From Adineta ricciae (Eukaryota; Rotifera; Eurotatoria; Adinetida; Adinetidae): a stretch of 64,000 nucleotides of DNA. The notes below the pieces were generated by a model, which saw nothing but the letters and a program-made list of their open reading frames with translations, searched no databases and had not been told where the DNA came from. Where the stretch lies: the NCBI GenBank assembly GCA_905250025.1, contig CAJNOJ010000005.1, positions 512,999 through 576,998 of the forward strand, read 5' to 3'. Below are positions 51,176 to 63,400 of the stretch, in pieces (within the stretch, counting starts at the first letter, position 1; every line of letters starts with the position of its first letter). A program made the position numbers and the translations under genes.

Positions 51176-51771
51176 TGTGTACTGCAAAAAGTGTATGACA
51201 CAGACGACAGGAAAGTCATAGAGAGATATCAGTATTTTTTAATAACTCAAGAATGGCTCGTTCAATCAAGCTCATCATAGAACTCGAACGAGATATTCAT
51301 ATGACAATATTCTCCGGAAAACTTCATCACAATCGGATTAGTCTTTCAGGAATAATCATGTAAAGTAATCATTGGACGGACACCTTATTCATTCGACTAC
51401 TTCGTTCACGTTTCCCATGTATCAGACAAAGTTAGTAGTTTCACGTCTCTTGCCCATAACATGTTACTAACACTTTCACTATACTCAACTCAAGCCTACT
51501 AGTTAAATAATGAATAAGTTTTCATTCATACGGGACAATAGAATCTCTGGAACTAATTCCTCGCAACGATCTATGGGACAAAAAGAAAACATTCATACAG
51601 CATACGAAGCAGTTTCCTACCGTGCTCAAGAACGAATTTCACAGACGGTCTGAAAAAAGTCCAGCGATCGTTAGTTCCATTGTTCGAAGTAGACATAGCA
51701 TTCTTAATCGACTTAGAAACGACCGCCTTTACTTGTGTGTTTTCGACCATATACATAGAAGTGGGTTCGCC

Positions 51772-51974
51772 ACACTTTGCCGACAGGTACAGTCTGTCAA
51801 AAATCATTTTACCGACAATCACTTTGCTGACAGATCTTTTAGTCAAAAACTCCAACAGATTCAATGCTTTTCGTAACCAAATCCTTAGGGAACTGATACA
51901 ACAGCCGTTTTTAACCAAACTTTGCCATAGCTACGATATTCTCATCTAAATATTCCGCTACACCTTCACACTAT
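51772..51974 (-). repeat. Dispersed repeat, copy B
   Basis: Reverse-complement homologue of 24,941-25,122, with the same blocks in the same order (GTGAAGGTGTAGCGGAAT, ATATCGTAGCTATGGCAAAG, TTTGGTTACGAAAAGC, AAAAGATCTGTCAGCAAAGT and TGTCGGCAAAGTGTGG). Point changes are frequent. The minus-strand open frame 51571-51918 that covers it is not conserved in copy A. Confidence 0.75.
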
Positions 51975-53443
51975 TGTTAATGCGAAAGGAATACTGAATA
52001 TTCAGTTTTGTTTTTCGACATGATATGTAATCGGATTGTAGATCGATATGAAATCTGCTGATTTTTGTTTATGTTTGACAAGCTGTTTGAATATTGAATG
52101 TTTGACGTCAAAATCTTATTTCATAAGAGAAGAAAATTACTGAGCGATTTGGAAGAGTATTTGGTTATACTTAAATGTGCAATGCATTTTTAGTCATGAT
52201 TATATGCTATTATGCTAAAGGTTCACAGGAAAATGAACTCAGCCACAAAGCATAAATAGTATTCTGCTTCATTATGGTTAAATCAAACACGATATTGGAT
52301 TTATTATGTATCACATGTATCTACTTCATCAAAGAGCTCATGAGAACCCAGAGTTAATAACAAAACCAGAATAAGAACAATACATCACATATAATACTAT
52401 GGTGGTTATTTATTAGATTATCATTTTATTTTACCAATACATATGTTAATTTGAGCGGGGAATTTGAAAGGGCGTGCTAATCATTTGAGATCTTTTGAGA
52501 TAATAACAGTATAACCGTAAGCGAGCACTTCTTTCGTACGGTATTTTGACAATTGAGAAATGAGTTTAAAATATTTTTCAACAGCATTTACGAGAAGTTC
52601 GCGTAATGTTCGATGAGAACCATTCAATTTTAAACAAAGAATCACTTACAAAGTAAACATTTACGAACAATTATATCAGTCTGCCGAGTAATCGGATGCA
52701 GACAAATATTCTCCATCGCAATCAGTGATAGGCTTTCATCATTTCTCTGCTGATTAGTTATCATAATGTTGTAAAATTTCTTTGCACTTGAATACACATT
52801 AATGGGCAAAATATTTTTGAACGATTTAAAATCCGAAAATACGAGAAAATACCGGTTCATATATTCGTAACCGTTACGGAAATGTGATCCGTGTCAAGGA
52901 ATCAACTGGAACCGTATCGGAAGCGGATAGCCGGATACGAAGTTAGATTCCTAATTGCAGGAAATCATTGATTCTGCCAGTTGCTGTCGTACAGTTTTGA
53001 CATGGGCACTTAGGCCTTCCTCCACACGCTCGCCTAGACCTTCGCCTACACCCTCATCTACATTCTGATCCTCAAAATAATGGTGACCACACAAAATGCA
53101 TTTGTCACCAAAATGTACCCCTGTCGACAATATGATTGTGACCATATTAGAATGTTGTTGGAGAATAATTTATGACATTTGAAATATTTACTGATGACTT
53201 TCCCTTTATTTGGTTGAACCTATGTCGTCCAAGAATACGGTTTTTCCTTTCTTTATTCTACTTTTATTTATTTCAAAATTTTCCGATCAAAATCATATAT
53301 CACGTCGTCCTGATATATTTTATGTGTCAATTAATGAGACTCCGAGAAATGGCTACTCTATAATTTTATTTGAATAAACAAATTAAACATATACAGTACA
53401 TATAAAACGGTATTTCAAGCCACTAATATTTCATTTCATCACA
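51975..53443. other. Gene-poor repeat-rich stretch
   Basis: About 1.5 kb with no supportable exon. It includes a short TCCG/CGGA-word stretch near 52875-52955 and a 64-codon minus frame (52951-53145) with a GEGLGERVEEGL internal repetition that I do not call. The start of the NHL/jacalin gene follows. Confidence 0.4.
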
Positions 53444-55690
53444 ATGTTATTTATTGGCAAGCTCATTTTAGTTGCATTTCCGTTCATCATTGCAGAAACA
53501 TCAGGTACATTATTAGAAGATTATAAATCTGTTTAAATTTCTATCATTTTCACATGAACAACTAATCTGAACAAAGATACTTTAAACATTCATTTTCTGC
53601 GTTCTAGGTAGTTTTTATAATCAACTAAGGTTTGCATCAAATGCGTCATGGAACGCTAATGGTATCACTGTTGCTAATAGTACTTTGATTGGATTGCATC
53701 CTTTTGATATTTTCATTGATAAAAATAACACAATCTATGTTCCTAAACAAGATTCGAAACAAATCATTCTTTTATTCAAAGGAAACTTAACATCAACAAG
53801 AAATGTCTCTGCTAATTTATCGAATTCATTAACTATTTTTGTCAAGACATCAGATGATATTTATGTTGATACATATTATTCGATTGGTGGTATTAGTCGA
53901 ATAACATCAAATTCAGCAATTCCAATATCAAGAATGAATTTATGTTATCAATGTTCGGATATATTTATTAGTCAAAATGATCTTCTCTATTGCTCATTTA
54001 CTGAAAATCATCAAGTTCTAGCTAGTTCATTGATTACTAGTTTGGATCCATTATTAATTGTTGCCGGAACAGGTAGTGTTGGTTCAACATCAACTACGCT
54101 TCGAAATCCTCTTGGAATATTTGTTGATGATACAAATGACGATTTATATGTTGCTGATTGTAGAAATAATCGAATTCAATTATTTAAATCAAAAAGATTA
54201 ACGGCCACAACTGTAGCTGGAAGTGGGTCAATCAATGTGACAATCGATCTCAATTATCCAAGTGGAATTGCATTAGACAGTAGCAGCTATTTATTTATTG
54301 TTGATACGGGAAATAATCGTATTATTGCTGAAGGATTAAATGGTTTTCGTTGCATAGTCGGATGCACGAATTCATCTGGTTCAGCATCGAATCAACTAAA
54401 TAATCCTTGGAGTTTATCTTTCGATAGTTATGGAAATCTTTTTATTAGTGATCAAGCAAATAATCGAATACAGAAATTTAATTTTGGTAAGTTTAAAATA
54501 TGCTTCGTATAGATGTGCGTGGAAAATTGATTTTCCAAAGCTCAAGAACATCTTGATAATCTGAATTAGACTTTCTTTGTAATAGTGTCAAGTTGTTATG
54601 ATGGAATTAAGAATCAAGATGAAACTGATATTGACTGTGGTGGTTCAAATTGTTCAAAATGTCCACTCACTAACACTTGTTTACTCAATTCGGATTGTTA
54701 CATCAACGAATGCGATACAACATCGTACACATGTCAAGGTATAAATAGTCATTCTCTACTATCGGGTATTTTGTTGTAGTGATTTCGTCGCTAGGGAAGT
54801 TAAGATAACTACAATATATAAAAGCTGAAAAATGATCCCAAATGATTTTAATTCTAATCTGTCTTCTCTGATTACTCTTTAAAGGAAGTTTTCTAGTGTA
54901 TAGAATCTGACGAAATCATAATGAACTTCAGTGATTCTATAGCTTCTTTCTATGAGTTCCAATGATGCCAAACTGTAATAATTGATAGTGCCATTGTTTT
55001 ACTTACAAAATTTATCCAAAGATTCAACACTGTTTATTTTCGAAATCGAGATAAAATAGATCAATTTAATGATCTGAAATTGATTTAGATTGACGAAATC
55101 AGTGCAATATCCTTTGTCCAGATCACAACAATTTTCTGGCACAAATATCGAGTGCGTTGATTCAGCTTATCTAAAGTCTTTCTTCTCCATTCTAATATTA
55201 TTGAATGAGTGTTATATTCAATTGTAAAATTTATTTTGCCATTCTAGCGACGTCTGGTATTGCGCGAGGTGGCCAAGGTGGCTCCATTTTTAGCGATTTA
55301 GATGTGGTTGGTTTGTACGGACGAACCTTTCCAATATCAATTATTTTAAGATGCGGTAGCTATATCGATGCCATTCAAGTGACCTATGAAACGAGTAACC
55401 AAACACAAGGTTCAGTAATTACACAAGCGCCAAGAAGAGGTGGAACTAATACAGGTCCACATCAATTCGATTTACTTCCTGGCGAAAGAATTGTGAAAGT
55501 TAACGGACGTAGTGGAACATATGTTAACGGCTTACAGTTTACCACGAGTACAGGAAACGTAAGCGCTTATTGTGGTGGTTCTGGTGGCACAGCATTTACC
55601 GAACAGTATTCTGGCTATGTTTTATCATATATATCTGGCCGCTGCGGAAGTTGGTTAAATCAAATACAGTTTCATTGGATTCCTGCGTGA
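53444..55690 (+). CDS. Secreted NHL-propeller / Cys-rich / jacalin-like lectin chimera
   Basis: Predicted extracellular carbohydrate-binding protein. Four exons: 53444-53504, 53608-54486, 54586-54738, 55248-55690; sum 1536 nt, 511 aa, all junctions in phase 1. Signal peptide MLFIGKLILVAFPFIIAETS. An NHL propeller spans about 21-313 (LYVADCRNNRIQLF, LFIVDTGNNRII, LFISDQANNRIQKF). Exon 3 (about 314-364) is a Cys-rich module with CYDGIKNQDETDIDCGG and eight cysteines. Exon 4 (about 365-511) is a jacalin-like lectin domain: ARGGQGGSIFSDLD, RCGSYIDAIQVTYE, GERIVKVNGRSGTYVNGLQF, AYCGGSGGTAF and SGRCGSWLNQIQFHW. Exon boundaries coincide with domain boundaries, and all introns share one phase, which fits assembly by exon shuffling. 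Domain calls are by motif; the sugar specificity is unknown. Confidence 0.87.
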
Positions 55691-56119
55691 GCGTAGAATG
55701 GACGAAAGTGACAACGAAAATGTAGGTGCATGTTGTCGCAGACATTATTTCCATACCATGCATTTGCTTTTTTCTTCTTTTGTTTTTGCTTTCGATTCAC
55801 CTCAAACTAAATATATGCGTACAAGTTTTGTTCTCATAATCCTTGATGGTGGGTGATTGTAAGCAGCCATGACTTGTTTCAAACTTATCAAGGGTTTCGT
55901 CCGATGGCTGAATACCGTAGGATGATTGAATCAATATCAAAGGCAGATACTCTATTAGAAGCATAATTTCGACTAAAGATGAATTGTTTGTAGTCAGCAA
56001 ACAGTTGATATGTCAATGATGAGTCTTACCTGAGTCTCAAGATGGTTCATAAAATGGCGGTTTTGATTATTATTAATATAAATGCGGAAACTTCGGATTT
56101 TATTCGAAAGTCATGTGTT
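55691..56119. other. Intergenic
   Basis: About 430 nt after the lectin stop codon. No exon or repeat recognised. Confidence 0.35.
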
Positions 56120-56219
56120 CAAGGGGGAACAAAATGATTTCCAGGCAATAAATCAGCTGGAAATCACTAGAAATCAAAAATGCTATTGGAAATCAAGAGA
56201 TCACTTTGTTCCCTCCTTG
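56120..56219. mobile_element. Short MITE-like element, family CCAAGG..GTGATTTC
   Basis: About 100 bp. The left end is CAAGGGGGAACAAAATGATT and the right end reverse-complemented is CAAGGAGGGAACAAAGTGAT, an inverted repeat of about 20 bp with small differences. Internal words TTTCCAGGCAA and GGAAATCAA match the long copy at 50,744. No coding content. Confidence 0.75.
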
Positions 56220-56362
56220 GTTCGAACAAAATCCGCGCGCGCGAAACTGAACGACGATGAATCATACGAACAATCATTAGTTGTCTGAAGTGATTAACCG
56301 ACGAGAGAAGAACATTTGTAAACCATCGTATGATATGGAGGAATTGGCAACGTTTTCGTTGA

Positions 56363-57114
56363 ATGGCTCTGTCATATCACCATCGGTTTCTCACCAAACT
56401 CCGATTATTCTTCTCCAATATTCTAACATGCTATGATCCTGTATGTTTTCTTCGATTGCGTCACTGAAGAAAACGAAAGATCATGTGTTTTAGTTTGGCG
56501 ACAAGCTTCTTGAACATTTCCGTTTGAATCCATATTACCCGTTCGTACCGACACAGGTATTGACCTTCGAATATCGATATCGTCGTTGGTCGACCATCTA
56601 TTTCTTGACTCTTCTTCAACTAATCATTGTATTTCTAACTGTCTATACCTATTTTCGTTTTCATACGGATGAATATTGGAATTCAGGTTCTGATTTTCTG
56701 TTAGCATTCTTGTTCGCATTATTAACCGTATTTGTATGTTTAAATCTATTAGAAAACTTTCAACAACGACGAATCATTCTCTCTCCATTGGATTTTCACG
56801 TCTCTATCTACTTAAACGACCAACTAATACGAAAATGTTCGATCGATCGTGCATATATTTGTCTACACAAAATACAATCCTATGACGTTATACTCTATCA
56901 CATTGTATTTATCATTGAGGACATCGATTTCATCCAAATCACTGATTACTTCACTCAACAATTGCAACTGAGACAAATTGGGAAGCGTTTAGCAGAAAAA
57001 CTATTTCTTAGCTACATCGAAAGTGACAACTGGATAGGAATCTTTCCAAAATATCACAAATTGCAAACCTATACCAATTTTGTACAAAGGAAAACTAGCA
57101 TCAACTTGCGATAA
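56363..57114 (+). CDS. Small two-TM protein, possibly TMEM249-like
   Basis: Two exons, 56363-56440 and 56494-57114 (53-nt intron GTATGT..TTTTAG), give 232 aa. The start ATG at 56363 (MALSYHHRFLTKLRLFFSN) is the only one that joins the second exon in frame. After LLEHFRLNPYYPFVPTQVLT and FEYRYRRW come two adjacent hydrophobic helices (IYFLTLLQLIIVFLTVYTY, about 75-93, and FLLAFLFALLTVFVCLNLL, about 108-126), then a soluble C-terminal domain of about 100 residues. Length and the NPxxPF..FEYR lead-in to paired helices recall TMEM249 of the sperm CatSper complex. That is a weak match from memory; the gene itself is well supported by phase and length. Confidence 0.6.
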
Positions 57115-57783
57115 TATTCAATCTTAACTTTTTTCCTATTTGTTTTCCTTTCTGCTTATATGAAATGCTAAACGCAGTCAAACTATTCGATGTATGTCTG
57201 TTTGTTCACAGAAGAATGTATGTGTTTGTGATAAACAACAAAGAGAATATGTAAATGAAATGAGTTTGAAAATTTGCACATCAATGTGCAGCATAATTTG
57301 CATATGTGAATGTTACTTAAGATGTTTAACTTCGATAAGGATGTCAGTGTCAATGAGTAGTGAAACAGTTCATTGATACCATAGCAATGTTTGGATTTAC
57401 TAGTGAAAAAAGACAACAACGACAGGAAAAACATAACGAATGCTCTAGATTAGAACAAAAATCAACAAGAAAAGGCAAAGAAGAGCAAGGTGAACTAGTT
57501 TAAACGTTTACAGTACAGTTTGTTTTCAGAGACAAAAGAAGAAACACAAGAGACGAGAAAATAAGATTTCAAATGTGCACAACAAGAAAAACATTCAAAA
57601 TCAATAATCGGTTTCATTTGGTTTAGTAAATCTACTGACATAGGAATATTAAAAAACCGAGAAAAAGTAGATACCATACATATTTCTTGAATAGAGACAA
57701 AACTTTTCGAAAAACTACATCAAGAATATTTGTAAGAAATATTTTACACATAAAGAACATATCAAGAAGCTTTGTTCGAATTT

Positions 57784-58271
57784 TTATTTGACGCTGACCA
57801 CTTTTTCAGCAACAACCTAAATGGAACAAAGAGGAAAGAGGTTTTTCAGAGAAGATATTCAAATATTTGATACGTACGCGTCCATCCGAATCTTCTAAGA
57901 TTGTTTTTTTACTTTCATTACCAGTAGTAAACCATTTTGTTGTGCGTAATTTCAAGTTTGTCGGCGGATCAACCGGAATATCATTGACATCCGAACTCCA
58001 AATCTAGAAGAGATTTACATATGTATCATTCAAGAAACTGTACCACTGCGATTATATCTTACCGTTGCTGTTGCTCCAGCTTTCAAATTCATTCCTTTTG
58101 GAAATTTAAATTCATAATTTTGTGCACCAACTTTGCGTTTGAGAATCCATCCATTCATTGCTACATCTTGTTTGGAATTATTGAGTAATTTGACAAATTT
58201 CGGTTGCGAACTTTCATCATCAATTATATTGATTCCGTCGATCAATTGCGTATTGACTGATGGATGATCAT
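57784..58271 (-). CDS. Lamin-tail (LTD) domain protein, C-terminal part, cut by the N at 58,272
   Basis: C-terminal end of a nuclear lamin or lamin-tail-bearing intermediate filament. Exons: 58063-58271 (open to the N), 57878-58003, 57784-57816. The readable 122 residues form the Ig-like lamin tail: PKFVKLLNNSKQDVAMNGW, ILKRKVGAQNYEFKFPKGMN, LKAGATATIWSSD and NLKLRTTKWFTTGNESKKT. These match the lamin pattern FVRLRNKS..W.IKR..FPP.F.LKAG..VTIWA. The protein ends VVAEKVVSVK, without a CaaX box, so this isoform would not be farnesylated. The rod domain should lie upstream but is replaced by foreign sequence beyond the N. Confidence 0.82.
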
Positions 58272-58272
58272 N
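58272..58272. other. Single undetermined base (N) at a gene-breaking junction
   Basis: The only N in the window. The lamin-tail exon is open up to it on the left; on the right the sequence begins abruptly in the middle of what is intron 2 of the SYT14/16 gene in copy 1 (homologous base about 38651). Confidence 0.95.
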
Positions 58273-59097
58273 ACTGATCTTGAGTTTTGATGTGCTTGGA
58301 GTTGTGAAGATGTGCGTTTCTTACATCTGCTCACGCGATTAAATAGATGGTACACTTTTTAATACGTCTAGAAAAAAAGATTTATTTATCAACTAATAAA
58401 TTTCCTGCTGTCGTTCCTTTTTCTACTCTCTTTTCTACCATGCAAACTTAACGACGAGACTTACCTTGTTTAATTTGCTTTATATCAGTTATCAAACACA
58501 ATAGCAAAAATGGTTATATTTTAAGATTAACTAGTGCTTTGACAAAGAATAGACGCGTTCAAGTAAATCTTCGTCTGAACTGAAAGCAAAAAGCCATTTC
58601 ATATTCGATAGGAGTTTGAATACAAACAGAATTCACTAAACAAACTCTCAAGTAGAAGCTAGCTGGTTAGCTCAAGAGAAGAGGAAAAGAAAAAGAAGTC
58701 AACTGAGGTGTATCTTGCAGTTGACGTATCTTTTTATGTACTGAATAGAGAGAACAGGGAAAGAAAAAAAAGTTGTTAGAAAAGGGAGAGGGAGGGAACA
58801 GGAGATGCTTGTACCTGTACACAATTCAATTTTTTATCTATCACTTGTCATAGTCAGAAAGTGTATGAAGTAAAGCAAAAACGGGAAAGAGACAGGCGGA
58901 GAAGAAAACAGAAAGCTAATAGTTTGAACCCAAACAAATAAAGAGAGGAAGAAAAAAGAAGAGAAAAACCAGTCACGACAGGAAATATTGGGTTAGAAAG
59001 GCTTGTCATGTGTTAAGATATAAATAAAAAGTCAGTCAGGTAAAAAATCATCTGATGACAAGGAAAACGAAAATTTCATGTAAACGACTTGACTTAC

Positions 59098-59970
59098 TCG
59101 AGTCACCAACGAATAACACATCTAACGCTTCGAAGTTTTCGATATGTTCACGTTGCCCAGCGATCCACAGATGATCTTGAACTTCTGGTATATTTAACTT
59201 TTCTTCTTTGGGCTTATCGACAGGCGCTGCTAGGCCGGGTTGAGTTATCATTGAGGTCGGCGCTGAACGTTTAGTTCTCGTAATTTTTCGTAGGAAATGT
59301 TTCAAAAACCGATATCGGGCAAAACAACAGAGTTTTTCGAAATAGAGTATCAACACAACTGAAACAATCAGCAAAAGAGCAACGAATAACAAAAATACGA
59401 CTGCTTTCCATAGGACAACTTCTAAAAATAGAATAGATTAAATTTTTGACACCTTAATTATCCAACAAGAAAATGATACATATCATTTTTCCAATAGATT
59501 TGTCTTTAATTAACTAAATAATATATGAATCTGTCGTCTTTAGTTGCAAAACCGTATATGATAGTTGCACTTCGAACATAGAACAGATCTGAGTGCATGG
59601 AAAACGTAAACTGTTTGTCATTGTCATATTTCATATGATAAAATTCATCAACGGAATGGTTCGTCTTCAAAAAAATCAGTATTCACGAACAGCAGGCGGA
59701 AACGGTATGTTAAAAAAGGATGAATTTAGTCAGATCAACATTCTGTTTGTCTATTGTCTGACATTGAGATCTGTCAAACATTGATTTTTGATAAAGAAAG
59801 AACTTAGATATAGTAATCCACTTTCGTTGATTAGTTTAAGTGAAGAAATTCTTATTTATCGTTAAGACAACAATCTCACGAGACTAAGTGCATTTGAATA
59901 TTATATTAATAGATAATTTACCCCCAGTAGATGATGAAGAATCGGTTCCATTTGTTCCGTTCGTCGACAT
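59098..59970 (-). CDS. SYT14/16: Second copy of SYT14/16-like gene, first two exons only
   Basis: Exons 59922-59970 and 59098-59421 have exactly the lengths (49 and 324 nt) and splice sites of copy 1. They encode the same N-terminus, TM helix and basic juxtamembrane region with a few substitutions (e.g. KLNIPEV for KLNLPEV). The remaining intron sequence runs to the N at 58,272, and no linker or C2 exon follows. Alone it would make a membrane anchor without C2 domains. Either the rest is in unassembled or misjoined sequence, or the gene is truncated. Confidence 0.8.
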
Positions 59971-60437
59971 TTTACTTCGTTTTTTTACTAATGACGCCAG
60001 CTGTTCGCAAACAGTCCGGTTTATTCAAGTATCACATACATAGGAATAAGAAAAATTATTGATAAATGCTTTACAGTATGTCGACTGCTGCTCGCATTGT
60101 GAGATTTGAAGAAAAGACTTTTATGTCAACGAAGTCGATGAGATTTTTGTAGTCTTTATTTGAAATTCTTAATCATTGTTGTTATTATAGCATTGATTTT
60201 CCTTTCGCACACTTTATACAAAACGAAAGAAATTGCGCAATGTATTAATCCATGAGAATTGAATGCACGATTAGAAAATGATTGATGAACGAAGAGAAAA
60301 ACAGAAAAACGATCTGATAAACACAATCGATCTTGATTAAAAACAATAATTTTTTTTCGTTATCTTATTGAATGATAGTCACGGGTAAAGAGATATCAAA
60401 GATAGGCGAGATAAATTTGTCGAATTTATTTGTTTTT

Positions 60438-63400
60438 CTAACGAGCAAAATCCCATCGAGATTGATCACGATTATTGGCTGGATCGTCGTTTGAGTGATT
60501 GTTTTGACTCTTATTGTTGTTTTCATCGGATGATGCATTTGACCACCATGTTGTTACAGGTAGCTGTTGAGTTGGCGTTGTTGACGATGCAGTTGCTTCA
60601 GTAGATAATGTGTTCAGATTCCAAAACTTACATATCAAAATCAAAGAGTAAATTTATCATAGAATGAGACTTCGGAGAGAAAATCATTACCGGATTCATG
60701 GCTTCTGGTTCGTGTCCATTGGATGGCGCACCATCCACTGATAGTGGATCAGGCGTTGGCCAAACTTTCAACCATGGATAGCTGTTTGGCTTGACAAATT
60801 CAGTAGTGGATGGTACAGTTGATTGGAATAGTTCGTTCCATGTTGAGGCACGTTGTGTACGTGTGCTTGCGCCTAATAAGCGCGGTGTAGTCGTGCCTAA
60901 GGCTGTTGACCAGACAGATGAATCTTCTCGTGGTGGCGAGCGCGCTCCTTCATTGATAGGCGACAAGAACTGAAATGGATTTGGTGCTTGTGTTCTTGAC
61001 GATACATTAGGATTCTGAAGATTTGTTAGTGGCCATGAGGAATCATATTTAGACGACCATTCAGTCGGTGAAAATGCTGTCCAGGACATGTTTCCAGCAC
61101 TTAAATCGTTGATTGGTGCAGTTGGACCGTTGACATTCGACGTTGTTGAAACTGTCGATGTTGGTGACGAGATTGAGCCAGTGGCAACATTGTTTTGATG
61201 ATCAAGAAGGCGATTTATGTGATCGAGCACGTCCGGTGTTTCAGGTGAATGAAGCGATTCTGTTGGGTATGTTGATATTGATTGTGGTAATGGTATACAT
61301 GTCAATTTATTTGGACGTTGTATTGGACCTGGGCCGTGCTGTGGAAATGGTAACGGTTCAACTCTAGGAAACGAAAAAGGCGCATTTTGAAGAATGTTAA
61401 AGCTTTTTCTAAAATCTCTCAGGAATGAGACTATTAAAATGATTGCCGTTTGGGTAAACGTTGCATCTCTTTCACTTACTCTTCGTTAATGATCGATGAG
61501 GGTATTGTTGCTTTCTGTGTAATAGTTGCTGGTATGATCTGTGGTGTTACTGCCGGTAACAACATCAGTGGTGGAATTTCATCAACTGGCGCTGCCACTG
61601 CTGCTGCTGCTGTAGTCGTTGTTGTAGATGATGAGGATGATGATGTTGCTGGTATCCATTCATTAATAGGGCTTGTTTCTTCCACAGGTAGTTCTACTTG
61701 AGGCACGTAGCGGCCAAAGTCTATAATACAAATAAGACAAGAATTTTTCTTCATTCTTCGATACGTATAAAGAAGTAATCATTAAACATTGAACAAATAT
61801 AATATAAAGCACATTAATTAGGTTAGAATAGCATATGGAAAATAAAATATTTTAGCATGAATCAGATTAGTATTACTTTACAAAATAGTTATTGTCTAGT
61901 TTTCTGTATTTCTTTAGCTATTACTACTTGTAATATTAGACGAAGCGTGTGAGACTCCAGAAAAGAACACCTGAACGAAAATACCAACACCCTATCGTTA
62001 AGAGATTTCTTGTCATTGCATCTGATGGAGCTAATAACGAATAGTTTCGATGTGTTTGAATGAGGAAAGCAAGCGCGATCAATAGTTATACAAGCGGTAA
62101 GCGTGTCAACATATGCATGTAAGATAGTCGAACGTTAAGTATAACGTTTATATGTCGTATTATTTTTCTGCTACTATTACCCTCATCAGGTTTATCTGGA
62201 TCATCCCAATCGATGATATTTTCGTCTTCAACATCATAGCTATTGTTCCATTCGATTTTAATAATTTCATCATCAGCACCTCCGCGTTCGGAAGGCGGCG
62301 CTGATGAACAACGGGAACGAACAGACATAGAGCACGCCGTCGCTGCCGAAGGCAATCCAGCCGCCCATAACTGTTCAGTCAACTGACGAAATGCCAGTTC
62401 ACGATTATGAGGACTAATTGGTGTATTAGATGGAAAATCTCGTCTTTTTGACAGAAAAGGAATATGAGTGGGCGATGAAGGGCGAGCCGCACGTCGTCCT
62501 CGGCGGCGACGCGACTGTGTCACTTGATTATAAACAGAAGCGTGTGCACGAGATGATGACATCGCTGATACCATTGGATTTTCTACAAAAGAAGTCAATT
62601 CGAAACGAAATAAAACAAAACAACATCAAACAGAAGTAAAGAAGGAGAAGAAGGAGAAGGATATAGAACATTCATACAAAGATATGCATAGACACATGAT
62701 ATGAAGAACAAACTCTCGCATACGATAGAATAAGAAGGCAAGTTCTTACCGGAATTATTTGATATTGTCTTATTTGTTTTGCCCGTTACCGATTCGTCAG
62801 GTGTTTCGCGTCGATGTGTAGCTGCCGTAGCTCCCTTGCGTATATTCCGATTTGAACCAACCATATACCATTGTTGATCATTAATCGAATCCGTTGATCG
62901 TGATATTTCTTGCTGATGATGTCTCTGGTCGGAAAGTTCAAGGCGTGTAGTTGGTTTCGATACTCCTGTCGGCAAAGAGGGTAAGGGCTGTGTTGGTGGA
63001 GGCGTTGTTTGAGATGAAACAGTACCATTAACCGCTGGTGTTGATTTCACCGGTGTGAAATTCGAAGTTGACTCTTTTACCTTGCTGGTTACGCGTTTTG
63101 GTCGAGCAGGCTATACAAGCAAACAAATGGAAAACTCTACTTTTCTTCAATTACATTGTTAAAACATACAACAAATGGCTCATTTTCTTCATCAGTTAAC
63201 GAAGTCGATGGGGGAGTTGTTGAACATGGTGTTGAGGCCGTTGATTGTTCTGTATTTGGTGATTTCGATGCTTTCAATGGTTGTGATCTGATGATTGTTT
63301 CTATCTGTTGTTTTGATGACTAAAATAGGCAAAGGAAAGTCTCGACTTCGTTCATGTGATTAAATCTCTTGTTTACTTTGGCAGCTAGTCCATTTTCTGT

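Noticed and set aside
51571-51918. 115-codon minus frame
   Set aside because: The homologous dispersed repeat at 24.9 kb does not keep this frame, so it is not under coding constraint.
52951-53145. 64-codon minus frame with GVGEGLGERVEEGL repetition
   Set aside because: Short internal repetition in otherwise non-coding DNA; no splice context and no recognisable family.
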